From Tretioscincus oriximinensis (lineage: Eukaryota > Chordata > Lepidosauria > Squamata > Gymnophthalmidae), in contig JAJVDF010000589.1 of assembly GCA_022410635.1 (NCBI GenBank), positions 62,001-126,000 of the forward strand: DNA of 64,000 nucleotides. The letters are read 5' to 3'. How positions within the stretch are numbered: position 1 is the stretch's first letter; every line of letters begins with the position of its first letter. Of the stretch, positions 39,396-51,321 are shown piece by piece. The translations under genes were made by a program, and so were the position numbers. A model generated the notes under the pieces. It saw nothing but the letters and a program-made list of their open reading frames with translations, was not told the DNA's origin and did no database searches.

Positions 39396-39479
39396 GCAGG
39401 TCCCAGAGTTCTGTAGGCATCATGCAGAGTTCAGCAATAGATTGAAGAGTGTTCAACTTGGCAGGGCAGATTGACCAGG

Positions 39480-39930
39480 CAGACTGGCCTTTCCCTTATA
39501 ATTTCATCTCATGGTTTCTAGTCCCGCCATGTGCCAATGAAAACTGGACTGATCCCTCTGCCCTGGGACAACCCTTTAGATATTTGTAGGCAGCCATTAT
39601 GTCTCCCCTCAGTCTTCTCTTTTTCAGACTAAACATTTCTAGATCATTAACCATTCATCATAGGTGATTTTTAGAAACATTACTTATATTTATATTCCAA
39701 GAATCTTAGTGTAGGTGACAATCATCTTGGTTGCTCTAATTTGTCAATTTTAAAAAAATGGGTGTCCAGGACTATAATTTTTCCCCCTAATATTTAATCT
39801 GTATCTCCTCCCTTGCAGCCTCATCCTGTTGTTCCTTCTAGTGAGAATAGGGCTGATGCCTCCAACTGGGACACCACTTAATATTTGTAGACAGCTGTTA
39901 GGTCTCCTTTCAGTCTTGACTTATTGCTTT
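39480..39930 (-). mobile_element. CR1-like LINE fragments
   Basis: Two pieces of the CR1 3' region: 39480-39660 (ttagatatttgtaggcagcc) and 39790-39930 (agacagctgttaggtctcc). Confidence 0.65.
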
Positions 39931-40384
39931 TGATGCCAGCAGCAGGTTGCCTGCTTCCAAACTTAGCTGCTGTCAGATATAAGCTGTGTGGTCAAAAAAT
40001 ACAGGTGTACATAAATGACACCTTTTAAACCCATATGCAGGCTGTTGCGAGCAGGTGGTGGTTTTGCTTTGGCTTTCTGTTTGAGATGCCCAGTAGCAAA
40101 GGAGGAATTAATGAGTGGGATAAATAGAATGCAGAATTAAATGATCTACCCAGCCCTGAGGACATGCACTTTGATAGATAAGGCAACTTCCTCAGATGCT
40201 TCAATCTCCTAAATGGAATGTAGTTGGTCTCTTCTTATCTTTTTAAATGTGATTGTTTAGTCCCGAGGACAACGTGACTCATAGGAGAATTGTAAAACAG
40301 CCTGCTGGACTAAATGGGTCAGGAAGCTGATTCAGTGATGCTTTGGTGTCTTTCATTATTTTAAGGTTTTTAGTTCAAATATAT

Positions 40385-40720
40385 AGACGGCGATCCTCCA
40401 GACAACTTCCTGTAAGCAGCAAAAATGCTTCCTGTGGGCAGGAACGGGCACAGATAGTTAGAGGCTTCCTCCCTCCCAGTCTAGTTGCAGTGTAGGCTGG
40501 GAGCTGTAGTCCTCAGGGCAGGACTCCACATCTGTCATCATGAAAAAACAAGTGTAGAAAAGCAGGCAGAAACCCAACTTAAAACCATAACATAGGAATT
40601 CTGCCAAGAAGAAGAGAAACAGGAAACTGGCAGATTGCTATTGTTTCCATCTGGCATCCCGCCTGTTCTACCTCATATTTGGCAAAAAAAAATCCAGATT
40701 TGGTTTTACTGCAACATTAT
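40385..40720 (+). repeat. Dispersed repeat with a ZNF143-like motif, copy 2
   Basis: gcagtgtaggctgggagctgtagtcctcag, gaaaagcaggcagaaaccc and a nearby gggagttgtagtc at 40889. Aligns with 31755-32090 and 49735-50112. Upstream of the PCYT1A promoter. Confidence 0.6.
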
Positions 40721-41084
40721 AGAGTCTGGGGCATTCCTAAGAAACAAAGTGCCACAATTGTGCTTATATAGTAGGGTTCCCACCTAAAGTCCACACAATT
40801 CAGCACTAGTAGCCATAAGAAGAGGAAAATAATTTGCTGACCCTGAACTAAAACTTCCATATTTTCTCTAGCACCTTTTAATAAGAATCATGGGAGTTGT
40901 AGTCTAAAAAGGGAACTTTTTTTACAACCTCTTTCCCTAATAGATCAAGTAAAAACAGTCAGAAAAGTGTCTAAGGAGGGTTTTTTGAGGAAATTGGACC
41001 TATATTTTTATCCCACTTCCCTTTAAAATCTGTTTGTTTTTTTCTGATGATAAGAAGGGAAAACTAAAGCCCCTCCTTCCATCC

Positions 41085-41273
41085 GGAACTTGGAACCAAG
41101 ACTCCAGTTTCCAAGGGGAAGCGCAAAGACTAACGGAGCGCTNCTTCCGGTCCGTTCGGAAGGCTCCGGCTGGAAACGCTTCCTGTCCAACCCAGCTGAG
41201 CTGTGTTGGCAAATTGGCATTGCGTGGCGGTCGAGCGATCCGGCGAAGGCTTCCAAAGGGCGGACCAGGCAGG
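41085..41273 (+). other. PCYT1A: Probable PCYT1A 5' UTR exon and promoter
   Basis: A short CpG-rich island with ETS-type CTTCCGG motifs ends at a consensus donor (AGG|gtaagt, GT at 41274). It is the only promoter-like segment between DYNLT2B and the first coding exon of PCYT1A. Mammalian PCYT1A also begins with non-coding sequence. The left boundary (TSS) is a guess. No coding potential matching PCYT1A is seen in it. Confidence 0.6.
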
Positions 41274-41399
41274 GTAAGTGAACGGTTTGAGCCGGTCTGG
41301 AGGGCGAGGGGGCGATCTGGCCGGATCCTGCCCCTTTCCCCGCGCCAGACGTGGAGACTAAGGGCTTACCATCGAATCTCTCCTAGACTGACCACGGAT

Positions 41400-41485
41400 C
41401 TCCTTTTGTACTTTTTGCACTGAGTCTTATCCTGGGGTATATGTGGGGATAGCGGCTTGCAGGCTATGGGAGGCTCCGAATGGAA
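41400..41485. repeat. Palindromic element (family P), partial
   Basis: tttttgcactgagtcttatcctggggtatatg and gcttgcaggctatgggaggctcc. Confidence 0.45.
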
Positions 41486-41584
41486 AAAAGCGAATCCTGT
41501 GCTAGGGGTAAGCAGTGGTTAAAAGCATGCATGGGGTGGAATGCAGGCGGCTGATATTCTGTAACTGTCGTTGGATGCGGTGGC

Positions 41585-42256
41585 CCAGAAGCGAATGGGA
41601 GGAATACGCCTGAGCAGCAGCACAGGTGAAAGGGACCTGCATGTATTGGTAGATCATAGACTAAACGTCAGTCAACAGTGGGAAGCAGCTGCAAAAAAGG
41701 CAAACACAATCCTGGGTTGCATTAAGAGGAGCAGAGAATCTCGATCATGTGAACTAATTATTCTTCTCTGCAGTACTTTGCTCAGACCAGACTTGGAATC
41801 CTGTGTTCAGTTCTGGGGCTCCCACTTTATGAACGACATTAATAAACTTGAGCAAGTTCAAAAGAGATTTACAAAGATGGTGGGTTGTCTGGAAACCAAG
41901 TCCTATGAGTGGATGTTTAGGCTGCAAAAGAGAAGGCTGAGAGGAGACCTGATAGCTGCCTACAAGTACCTGAAGGGCTGCCACAGAGCAGAGAANCTTG
42001 TTCTCATTGGCAGATGGAAGGACTAGAAACAATGGAATGAAACTGCAAAGGAGTAGATTTAGATTAGATGTCAGGAAAAAAAATCTAACAGTAAAGGGGA
42101 TAAACTACAGGAGGTGTTGAGTTCACCTTCACTGGAAGTCTTGAAACAGAGGCTGGGAAGCCATCTGTCTGGGATAGTTTAGTAAACCCTGCATTGAGCA
42201 GCTGGTTGGATCCGATGCCTGTGGAGGTCCCTCCCAACTCTATGATTCTATGATTC
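41585..42256 (+). mobile_element. CR1-like LINE 3' end
   Basis: Encodes RMGGIRLSSSTGERDLHVLV.., [18 protein letters not shown], then the 3' UTR to tccaactctatgattctatg. In PCYT1A intron 1. Confidence 0.9.
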
Positions 42257-42384
42257 ATTATGGAGTCAGCATGGGGACTTGCAGCATTGGAAACTCGTGG
42301 GAGAAAGGGAGGTGGCATCAGTCCACTTTTCTCTTGTTAACNTCCCAAGTGTGATCAACCCCCATGCTGGACTTTCTGAACTAA

Positions 42385-42603
42385 TTTCAGAGAAATAGCC
42401 GTGTTAATCTAGCAGAAAGTCCAGGAAAGGAGCTAGCAGCACTTTGAGACTAACTTGAGAAAAGTGGTTGGCATAAGCTTTCGTAGACAGGTCTATTTCT
42501 GTCTACGAAAGCTTATGCCACTTTTCTCAAGTTAGTCTCAAAGTGCTGCTAGCTCCTTTCCTGGACTTTCTGAACTAAGGCAAACATGTCTACTTCTCTG
42601 AAA
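42385..42603. repeat. Long palindromic element (Penelope-tail family)
   Basis: 42413-42490 and 42499-42572 are nearly perfect inverted arms of about 75 nt around gtctatttct. The outer atttcagagaaat/tctctgaaat also pair. The arm sequence ..tctacgaaagcttatgcc.. resembles the ribozyme-adjacent tail of Penelope-like elements. Confidence 0.75.
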
Positions 42604-42699
42604 TCATGGAGCCATTGAGAGATCTAGCACAAAACCCTCAGCCACCATGATGCTTCACAGGGACAGTGTGGTTTTCAAATAAATAGTTGTGTCAGCCTG

Positions 42700-42810
42700 G
42701 GTCCAGAATATCTAGCAAGGAGGTCATATAGCGCCTTGGAGACTAACAAGAAAAAGGGAGTCAGCAGCAGCTTCTAGAGAGGTAAGTCTACTTCAGACAG
42801 AAGAAGTTTC
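42700..42810 (-). repeat. Penelope-tail-like fragment
   Basis: agcgccttggagactaacaag and aggtaagtctacttcagac are the minus form of the same tail. Confidence 0.45.
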
Positions 42811-43295
42811 AGAGGTGATCTGATTGAAGTGTACAAAGGCATGCATGGNATGGATAAGGTGAATAGAGAGAAAAATATTTTCTTTATTACACAGNGTTAG
42901 GACCAGGGGGAATTCCTTGATAGGNAGAAGAGTGAGGACAATCAAGGAAAACTATTTTTCACCCAGAGGGTCATTAGTCTGTGGAATTTACTCCCAGAAA
43001 AGGTGATGGTAGCTAGTAGCCTGGTTTGCTCTAAGACACTATTAGACAATTTCATGGAAGCCAAGTGCATTGATACTACTTGGATAGATGTCTTGATTCT
43101 GCCTCAGGGATGGACCAAGGGCAGGATTCCTAAAATGCTATTTGCAGGGAGTAAGAACAGGTGAAGGATTTGTCTTCTCCTTCTGCTTGAGATACCCAGG
43201 GGCAATTGGTGGGCCACTAGCTAAGACACAATGCTAGTCGAGGTGGGCTGTGGCCCAGTTCAGCAGGGTTCCTTTTAGGTTCTTTTGNTCTTTTC
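42810..43295 (+). mobile_element. L2-like LINE 3' part
   Basis: aggtgatctgattgaagtgtac..tttcacccagagggtcatt.. to ttccttttaggttcttttg. Confidence 0.75.
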
Positions 43296-43684
43296 CTTAT
43301 CCAGCCAAAGCTTGGGTTGGGCTTGGGGTTACCAGGAAAAAAAGCAGAAGAGGAATTCTGCAGGNGAGCCTATAATGTTAGAAGAATCTGTTGAAATTTC
43401 ATCTTTGACGCATCCTTTAACAAGGCAGCATTCCTAACTTGCTTTTTTTCAGTAATCCTAAGCCTTATGCCTTTTGTTATATTTTCTCTTTTTTTGTTCA
43501 GGCTTGGGTATTTTCCCCCCAGCCAGATGGTGTAAGCTTTAGGACCAAGTAAGCAAGACTATATAGTGATAATTTCAGTAAATAGCCCAATACATTCTTT
43601 TATGAAGAAAGAACAAATGAAAGTGAAAAGATGAAGGAAAGGATGACAATTAGATACCTTGAAGTGATCTTCGATGGGCACTTG

Positions 43685-43892
43685 AGAACCAGTTTGATGT
43701 AGTGATTATGGTGTTGGACTTGCATCTGGTAGTCTCCCNGTTCNATTCCCCACTCCTCCATGAAAGACAGCTGGGTGACATTGGGCCTGTCACAGTTCTT
43801 TCAACTCTCTCAGCCTCACCTACTCCACAGGGTGTCTGTTGTGCAGAAAGCAACAACAGCTATGTTGGGTAAAAAGCAGGATGTAAGTACAA

Positions 43893-43964
<72 letters not shown>

Positions 43965-43968
43965 TAAT
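43685..43968 (+). repeat. Sauria-type tRNA SINE with (TAA)n tail
   Basis: gagaaccagtttgatgtag head, ctgggtgacattgggcc body, then about 24 TAA units (43895-43965). Confidence 0.75.
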
Positions 43969-43984
43969 GTATAATTGCATCAAC

Positions 43985-44345
43985 AACATTGGCCTTGCAA
44001 GTCAAAAATGTTCCCTGTATTCAACTACATCTGGTCCACCAGTTACAACCTGTTTTGGACAGGAANAACCTGACCACAGTACTCCATGCTCTGGTAATGT
44101 CAAGACTGGACTATTGTAATGCGCTCTACATGGGGCTACCCTTGAAGACAGCTGGTGCAGAACACATCAGTGAGACTACTGACTNTGCAGCTGGCCAGAC
44201 ACACATTATGCTGGTCTGGCTGCCCATTCACTACTGAGTCCAGCTCAGCATTCTGACATTAACCTACATGAAAATAAATGGCTTGGGCCACAAATATTTG
44301 AAGGAACACTTTGTCCCATACATATGTGTCCACACCCTATGATCT
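43985..44345 (+). pseudogene. LINE reverse transcriptase C-terminal fragment (Rex/L2-type)
   Basis: Reads VLHALVMSRLDYCNALYMGLPLK, then a broken frame with W..PIHY and later NGLGHKYLKEHFVPYICVHT. The SRLDYCN..GLP motif is common in non-LTR LINE C-termini. Confidence 0.6.
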
Positions 44346-44694
44346 TCTGATGAAGCTCTCCTGATAGTCCCACCTTCTCACTCATCCACGGGTGTGTATA
44401 CGTAAAACTTTCCCCTCCCTGCAAATGGCCTTGATAGGAATCCTGGCTGTGTCTCTGGTNTTTAGTTTCAAAAGATGACACACAGGTTTCCATTTGTCTT
44501 TAAGTGCTGAATTGTTTTTCCTGTGATCGTTCTTATCACCTCCTGCTATCATTCATGAAGACACAGCCCACNCCTTAACATTACTTCATTGCACAGTTAG
44601 CCCTGTTCTACCCCTGAAAAACAAAGATTCGAGTTGCAATTCTTTGAACCTCTAAAATCTTTCTCAGTTGGTTTCTGCTGTGAACTTTCAGCCG

Positions 44695-45005
44695 TTCANA
44701 ACTCCCTGCAAATGGCATTTCAGGAATCCTGAGAATAATACACTTGGCCTTTTGTGAATTTGTCTAATCCTGTCTTGAAGCTATCCAGGCTTTATCCAGT
44801 TACCACTATCTCTCCTGGCAGGAAATTCCATAAACCCATAACTCTCTGGGTAAAAATAAATACTTTCCCTTGTCAGCCTTAACTGTTCTGCCCATCAACC
44901 ACAAAGCATGCCTCCTGGTCCTAGTGTCACATGAAAAAGAAAATGTTTTTTCTCAGTTCATCTTACCCTCCTCATTCATGATTTTATACACTTTTATACA
45001 CTTAC
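44695..45005 (-). mobile_element. L2-like LINE 3' part
   Basis: aactccctgcaaatggcatttcagg.. ctatccaggc.. ttatccagttaccactatc. Confidence 0.7.
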
Positions 45006-45009
45006 CTAA

Positions 45010-46515
45010 TCATAGAATCATACAGTTGGAAGGGATCACCAGGGCCATCCCTCTGCTCAATGCAGAATTCATTAAACCATCCAGATAGTTGACTGTCCAG
45101 TCTCATAGAATCTGTTTGAAGACTTCCAGTGAAAGCGAACTCACCACNTCATGTGGCAACCTGTTCCACTGGATTTTCACNCCGACTGTTAGAAAGTTCT
45201 TTCTGATATCTAATCTAAATCTCCTCCCCTGNAGTTTCATCCCATTGTTTCTAGTCCTTCCATGGGCCCATGAGAACAAGGCTGATCCCTCTGCTCTGTG
45301 AAAAGCCCTTCAGATATTTGTAGACAGCCATCAGGTCTCCCCTCAGTCTTCTCTTTTGTAGACTAAACATCCCCAGATCCTTTAACAATTCCTCATAGNA
45401 CATGGTTTCCAGACCACTCACCATCTTGNTAACTCTCTTTTGAACTTGCTCTAGTTTATCAATGTCCTTTTTAAATTGCCCCCCGAGAACTGAACACAGT
45501 ATTCCAAGTGTGGTCGTACCAAAGTACCGTAGAGAGGAATAATTACTTCACATGATCGAGATTCTATNCTATTCTTAATACACCCCAGGATTGTGTTTGC
45601 CTTTTTTGCAGCTGCTTCACACTGTTGACTCGTGTTTAGTCTATGATCTACCAAAACACCCAGGTCCTTCTCACCTGGGCTGCTGCTCAGACATATTCCT
45701 CCCATTCTATATGTGCTGTTTTCATATTTTTTTTGCCCAGATACAGGATATTGCATTTCTCTCTGTTAAATACCAATATTAGGTTTCGCCCATTGTTGCA
45801 GCTTATCCAGGTCTTTTTGAATCTTTTCTCTATCTTCTTTAGTATTAGCAACACCACCTAACTTTGTGTCATCAGCAAATCTGATACGTTTTTCCTTCAA
45901 TCCCCTCATCTAGGTCATTTATAAATATGTAAAATAGCCCTGGGCCCAGGACAGACCCTTGTGGCACCCCANTCGAAACATTCTTCCAATTGGATGTGCA
46001 ACCATTTATTACCACTCTTTGAGTACAATCACTAAGCCAGTTTTGAAGCCATCTAACTGTTGTTTTGTCTATCCCANACTTGACCATTTTTTCAATAAGG
46101 ATGAAATGAGATACTTTGTCAAATGCTTTACTGAAGTCAAGATATAACACGTCTATTGCATTTCCTTGATCAATCCATTTGGTGATTCTGTCAAAGGAAG
46201 AAATTAGATTGGTCTGNCATGACTTGTTTGNTACAAATCCATGTTGGCTGTGATTAATTACTGCATTCCTATCCAAGTGCTGGCATACATGCTGTTTTAT
46301 AACTTGTTCAAGGAGCTTTCCTGGTATTGAAGTCAGACTCACAGGCCTGTAGTTTCCTGGTTCCACCTTGTTACCCTTTGTGAAGATAGGGACAATAGTT
46401 GCCCTTCTCCATTCTACTGGGACTTCTCCTATTGTCCATGAATTTTCAAAGATCACTGCTATTACTTTAATTTTCAAAGATTCCGTTATTACTTCTGCTC
46501 CTTTAGTACCCTGGG
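45010..46515 (-). mobile_element. CR1-like LINE, about 1.5 kb with RT domain
   Basis: The longest LINE here. The minus strand encodes the reverse transcriptase fingers/palm: ..NYRPVSLTSIPGKLLEQVI, YLDFSKAFDKVSH (catalytic-core block), [19 protein letters not shown] and [19 protein letters not shown] follow in other frames. The 3' end is ccttccaactgtatgattctatg. Several N and frame breaks; 5' truncated. Confidence 0.9.
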
Positions 46516-46519
46516 ATGT

Positions 46520-47000
46520 ACTAAAGAGGAGCCTTGCTGAATGGGGCCAGAGCCCATCTAGTCTAGTCCTCTGTGGTCCACCAATGGCCCCTGGGCATCT
46601 CAACAGAAGGCAGCAAAATCNTCACTTGCTCTTGGACGCCCTGCAAATGATACTCCAGGAATCCTGCCTGTTGCTCCACCCCGGAGGCGGTAACAGAAGA
46701 TCCATCTTAGTAGCCATTTATCCCTTGGTGTCCATNAACTTGTCTAATCCTCTCTTAAAGCTATCCAGGCTGCTAGCTACCACCACCTCTTCTGGGTGTA
46801 AATTCCAAAGGCCAATGACACACTGGGTGAAAAATACTTTCCTTTGTCTGCTTTACTCTTCTGCCCATCAGCTTCAAGGAAGGCCCCCAGGTCCCAGTGT
46901 TATGTGATAGAGAAAACAATTTTCCTCTAGTCACCTTATCCATCCCATGCATGATTTTATACACTTCAATCAGAGCACCTCTCAAACGCGGATTTGCTTT
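46520..47000 (-). mobile_element. L2-like LINE 3' part
   Basis: taaagaggagccttgctgaatgg.. through gattttatacacttcaatcag. It abuts the 5' edge of the CR1 copy. Confidence 0.75.
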
Positions 47001-47217
47001 CCTGAAATTGATATATNGTTGCATTTGTAAAGCCTTTTTCCATACAGTATTTCTTTTCTGATCTAGAGAAGAGCTGAATCCAGCTAACGCCTTGCACACA
47101 GGCTGCAGCTGCTACTTGAAAAGTTTCCAAACAACAACCTGACAGTATTTAATAAGCATCCAAAGGAAGCACTTTATTCCTGTTCTCAGCTAGGGATTTA
47201 AAAGCCAAGCCCTGCAA

Positions 47218-47643
47218 GGCAGAGGGATCAGCATTGTTCTCACTGGCACATGGAAGGCCTAGAAACAATGGAATNAAATTGCAAGGAAGGAGGTTTAGAT
47301 AAGATNTCAGAAAAAAGCTTTCTGACAGAGATCAACCAGTGGAACAGGTTGCCACAGGTAATGGTGAGTTCTTCTTCACTGAAAGCCTTCAAACAGAGTC
47401 TGGGCAGCCATCTGTGTGGGATAAGAACATAAGGGCCATACTGGATTGGGCCACAGCCCATCTAGTCCAGCCTTCTGTCTGACACAGAGGTCCATCCAGA
47501 TGCACCTGGGCAGTCTGAGCAGAAGAAGGCAAAATATACACCTGTCNATGACTCCCTGCAAGTGGCACTTCAGGATGGTTTAGTGAATCCTGCATTGAGC
47601 AGGGGATTGAACCCCAGGACCTTTCCAACTCTATGATTCTATG
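47218..47643 (+). mobile_element. CR1-like LINE 3' end split by an L2-like tail
   Basis: 47218-47414 and 47573-47643 join as CR1 3' UTR ending ccaactctatgattctatgg. 47415-47572 (minus) is an inserted L2-like 3' end. Confidence 0.75.
47415..47572 (-). mobile_element. L2-like LINE 3' terminus nested in CR1
   Basis: ataagaacataagggccatac.. to ctgcaagtggcacttcag. Confidence 0.75.
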
Positions 47644-47734
47644 GACTTTGTGTAATCCTGTCTTACAGCTCTCCAGATGGTTAACTACTACCACCTCTTC
47701 TGGAAGGAAAACCCAAAGACACANTGGCCTGCAA

Positions 47735-47965
47735 ACNNGCTAGATAGCTTTAAGACAGGATTAGATAAATTCACAAAGGCCAAGTGTATAAAAAGTTACT
47801 TATATTATTCTCAGGATTCCTAAAATGCCATTTGCAGGGAGTTGCAAACAGCTGAAAGTTGTGCCTCCTTCTGTTTCCAACTGCCCACGTGCAATTGGTG
47901 GGCTGCTGGACTACATTCTGGCATGATTCAGCAGGGCTTCTCTTATGTTCTTATCCAGTGAACTG
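47735..47965 (+). mobile_element. L2-like LINE 3' end
   Basis: tagatagctttaagacagg.. to agggcttctcttatgttcttat. Confidence 0.7.
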
Positions 47966-48269
47966 CTTAGATATTTTCTGTTTCGGGATTGATGGCTTCT
48001 ATGCCCAGGTTTGCGCAACACCAGAAACCAAAAATGGGAGATTTTTGAGGGCCAAGGAGCTACAACTTGGATCTTTGTTCTTCATGTGCAGAACGTTTAT
48101 TACCCCGAGGTTTGTTACAGTGGGGGGCATTTTTACATTGCTCTCAGTGGTGTTCTGCTGGGACTTTCAAATTTGTTATATCACGAATTTTGTTATAACA
48201 GGGTCCTTTACTACAAGGTTTTACCCCTACTGTATGGCAAAAAGGCTTTGTTAGCCTGCNTCCAATAGA

Positions 48270-48360
48270 TCTAGTAATGGGATCTCGTAGCAGTTTAAAG
48301 ACTAACAAGAAAAAGGTAGACGGCGTGAGCCTTTGTGGACAAGCCTGCCAAGCCCCCTTA
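48270..48360 (-). repeat. Penelope-tail-like fragment
   Basis: agcagtttaaagactaacaagaaaaaggtag..gcctttgtggacaagcctg, minus orientation. Confidence 0.5.
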
Positions 48361-48754
48361 CTGAACTTTCTACTAATGCGGCTATTGCTCTGGTTTCTGT
48401 GCTTGTTGAACTTTCCAGTGTTACATCTTGCTGCTGAGATATTGTGCTAAGCCTGGCGTCTCACTGGACGTGGCTTCGTGAGGGTGACGGAGAAGGGTGG
48501 GGAACTTCTGCTGACATTCTTCTGAGTAGCTGTGTCAGAGGCCTGTTCATGGAGTCTTAGCTGCACCAGTTATAAAGGATATTCCAGGGCTTAAGAGTAG
48601 AAAGATTTGTTGTACTTTACTAGGTTTTTCCTTGATTGATCGTGCTTTATTTCATGGACTAGTAGATAAGCCTGTTGCAAAAAAATGCATAGTGGGGAAA
48701 AGAAAGATAGTGGGTGATCCTTATGACTCAGCGGGGCTGGTTGTAGCAATCATA

Positions 48755-49110
48755 AAGTGAGTCAGATGGATCTGCTGGTCCTGCCTTCCGCATGGAGCAA
48801 CAGGCAGGATTCCTGAAACAGCATTTTTGCAAGGNGTTGAGAACAGGGGAGGGTTTTGCCTNCTTNTGCTTGTGATACCCATGGGCAATTGGTGGACCAA
48901 TGGAGTTTTGACTACGGCAGGCCCCCATTAGCTTCACCCACANGCCAGTGTAGACTGGCAGGTCCTATTGGGGACCTGTCATGGTCCACGCTAGCATGCA
49001 GGTGGCAAATCCCCATTCCAAGAGCTGAGAGCAGGTAAAGGTTTNGCCTTCTTCTGCTTGAGATGCNAGAGGCTGGACTAGATGGGCCACTGTGTCCCCA
49101 TTCAGGAGGC
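48755..49110 (+). mobile_element. L2-like LINE 3' pieces around a family P element
   Basis: L2-like pieces at 48755-48900 and 49020-49110. 48905-49035 (ctacggcaggcccccat..ctagcatgcaggtggc) is a family P palindrome. Confidence 0.6.
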
Positions 49111-49147
49111 TTCTCTGAGGCTCCTTGCGTCCCACTCTTCTCTGCAC

Positions 49148-49460
49148 ACTGGTACAGCGGTTAAGAGNCCAGATGATTCAGCAGGGGTACCGAGTTTGAA
49201 GCTCTGTGTCGGCAGCGAAGAGGGATGAGTGCCCTCTACTGGCTTCAGCTCTAGCCAGCCCAGCTATGTGAAGGCAAGAAATTGTGATAAGATTAATGGG
49301 GACCATCACAGCGTAGTAGGGAAGATAGAATGTCCTGGTAAGCCTTTGGGTGAAAAATAAGCTTGTAAGCCACTTTGAATCCCTTCAGGTAAGAGAAGAG
49401 GAGTACAAAAACCCACTTCTTCTTCTTTCTTCTCTTCTTTCTTCTTCTTCTTTCTTCTNC
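49148..49460 (+). repeat. tRNA-derived SINE type B
   Basis: acagcggttaagag head, gtaagccactttgaatccc and a (ttc)n tail. Confidence 0.65.
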
Positions 49461-49734
49461 GAAAGCTGCCTCCCTTCCTCCCTCGTCCCTCCATCCTGCT
49501 TGTGAGGATGGAAATACACCTTCGAGAATGTGAGATTTGCCCAGTGACGGTACAGCAGTAAGAATCAGCAACTGGGAAGATGTATGGGCATTGGTAATTT
49601 CCTTGAAATGTATCTGAAGCTTATCTTTGTGTGCTCAGCTTAAAAGTGCACCTGGCCAGCATATTCCAGCTAAAAGTGTTGCTACCCCTGGGTGTAGTGG
49701 ATTGGAAAGAAATAAGCCTAAATAAAGATCTGTT

Positions 49735-50112
49735 ATAGAGGGTCCCTGAGCCATCTTCCTGTAGGCAGAAAGCAAGTTTCCAGTGGCACAGAATGGTTCT
49801 CCTCCCCCCCCCCCCCCGGGCTAGCTGCAGTGCAGGCTGGGAACTGTAGTCTGCAGGTCAGGCCCCCTTGCAGGCCGGAAGGAAGAGAGAGCTTGGACTA
49901 CACTTCCCAGCAGGCCCTCTCCCAGCACAACAGCAGCTCCATTTCACCCTCCTCCCATTTGAAGCTGCTGGGCATCCAAGCTTTTATGAGCGCTTGTCAT
50001 CCTGAAAAATGGTATGGAAAAGCATGCAGAAATACAGTTAAGAAACAGGAAGTAGAAATTCTGCCGGAAGTAGAGAAACCGAAGCTGGCTGTTTTGTTAT
50101 TTCCCGTCTATA
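49735..50112 (+). repeat. Dispersed repeat with ZNF143-like motifs, copy 3
   Basis: ggctgggaactgtagtctgc (49840s) and an inverted ctacacttcccagcagg (about 49900). agctgctgggcatccaagc and tctgccggaagtagag follow. Confidence 0.65.
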
Positions 50113-50854
50113 AAGGTGCTCATGTTTGCTGAAATGTGTTTCTCCCCAGCCTTTCCTTGGAGAAACCAATCTTCACATGTTAGAAATTTCCCCGGCAAAG
50201 CAGCTGGTGGTAAGCAATTATTAAGTATGTGATTCCTCACTCCAGGGCAAAGAGGGCAGGCAGGGAAAAGAAACCCTCTGTTGCTAGACTGGCCCTCGCT
50301 CTCAGTGTCTGCTGCTGACATTTGACTCAGCTGGGATCCCAGAAGCGATGCAGTGGGGAGATCTGCAATATCCCAAATAGGACAGGGAGTACCAGCCAGT
50401 GTCACGGACTGCAGGACGTGTGGCTGGCAGGAGATCTTTCCTCGGGCGAAGGCTTTAGGCACAGAATGGACTTTTGCTCTGTGAAAGCCCCCAGTTTGTA
50501 GAAAAACAACCTTTTNAAAAAAAAANTCAATTTTTACATGCAATACCTGCCATTTCCCTTATCTGAACAAGATAATCCCCAACTCCTTTTGTGTGGCTTT
50601 CGTACTTTGGCCCACCCAACATTATTATTATTTAAGCTGGGTTTCAGCCATAGTGTGACTGGCAGACGTGCTTCTAAAATCTACATCCTCAGCAGGTTCA
50701 CTTGCCCAAGAAAATGTTGATTTCATTACAACAGACACAACTTGGAATAATTCAAGCCTGTGCCTTTAGCTCCAAGCCATGCTGACTTTCCTCCTATCTA
50801 AAGTTTGAAAAACACTTTTGTTTCAGAGGAAACAAGCATAGTGTTTTCGTTTCC

Positions 50855-51035
50855 TTCTCTCTCTCCCGCCTTACCTTCTTTTCTTCCTCTCCTCCTTCCT
50901 TCCTTTGCTCCTTCCCCACATTTTCCCTCCCTCCCTTCCTCCTCTCCTTTCCTTCCCCTCACCCTTCTTTTCTTCCTTCCTTCCTTCCTTCCTTCCTCTC
51001 TTCTTCCCTCTCTTCACCTTTCCCTCCCGTCCCCT
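50855..51035. repeat. Polypyrimidine tract (CCTT)n
   Basis: About 180 nt of C/T, including a ccttcc run near 50970. Confidence 0.9.
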
Positions 51036-51321
51036 ACATTTTTTTTTTAATTCTACCGCCAGGTAATGTATTTCAAGGAGGCCAGAAACATGCTTTAGGG
51101 TCATAAAATGAGCATTTCCTTGTAGCTCCAAACCCCTCAGAAGTAAAAGTGCCTTTGCTGTGGTGGCCCCAGTTTAGGAATAACCGTTCCAGTGGCAACA
51201 TAGCGGGCACCAAAATGGTTTCAGTGCCTGATTAAACATACGTCTTCGCCCAAACTTTTAATAGTTTCATTAATCCTAGTCCTGCCAGGGTGGAAAGGAG
51301 GAAGATTGGATATATTTTGAA

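Noticed and set aside
39032..39474. ORFs of 137-163 codons, rich in Ser/Pro/Leu
   Set aside because: They run through an L2-like tail and a polypyrimidine tract.
45010..46515. Functional reverse transcriptase gene
   Set aside because: The CR1 frame is truncated at the 5' end and broken by frameshifts and ambiguous bases.
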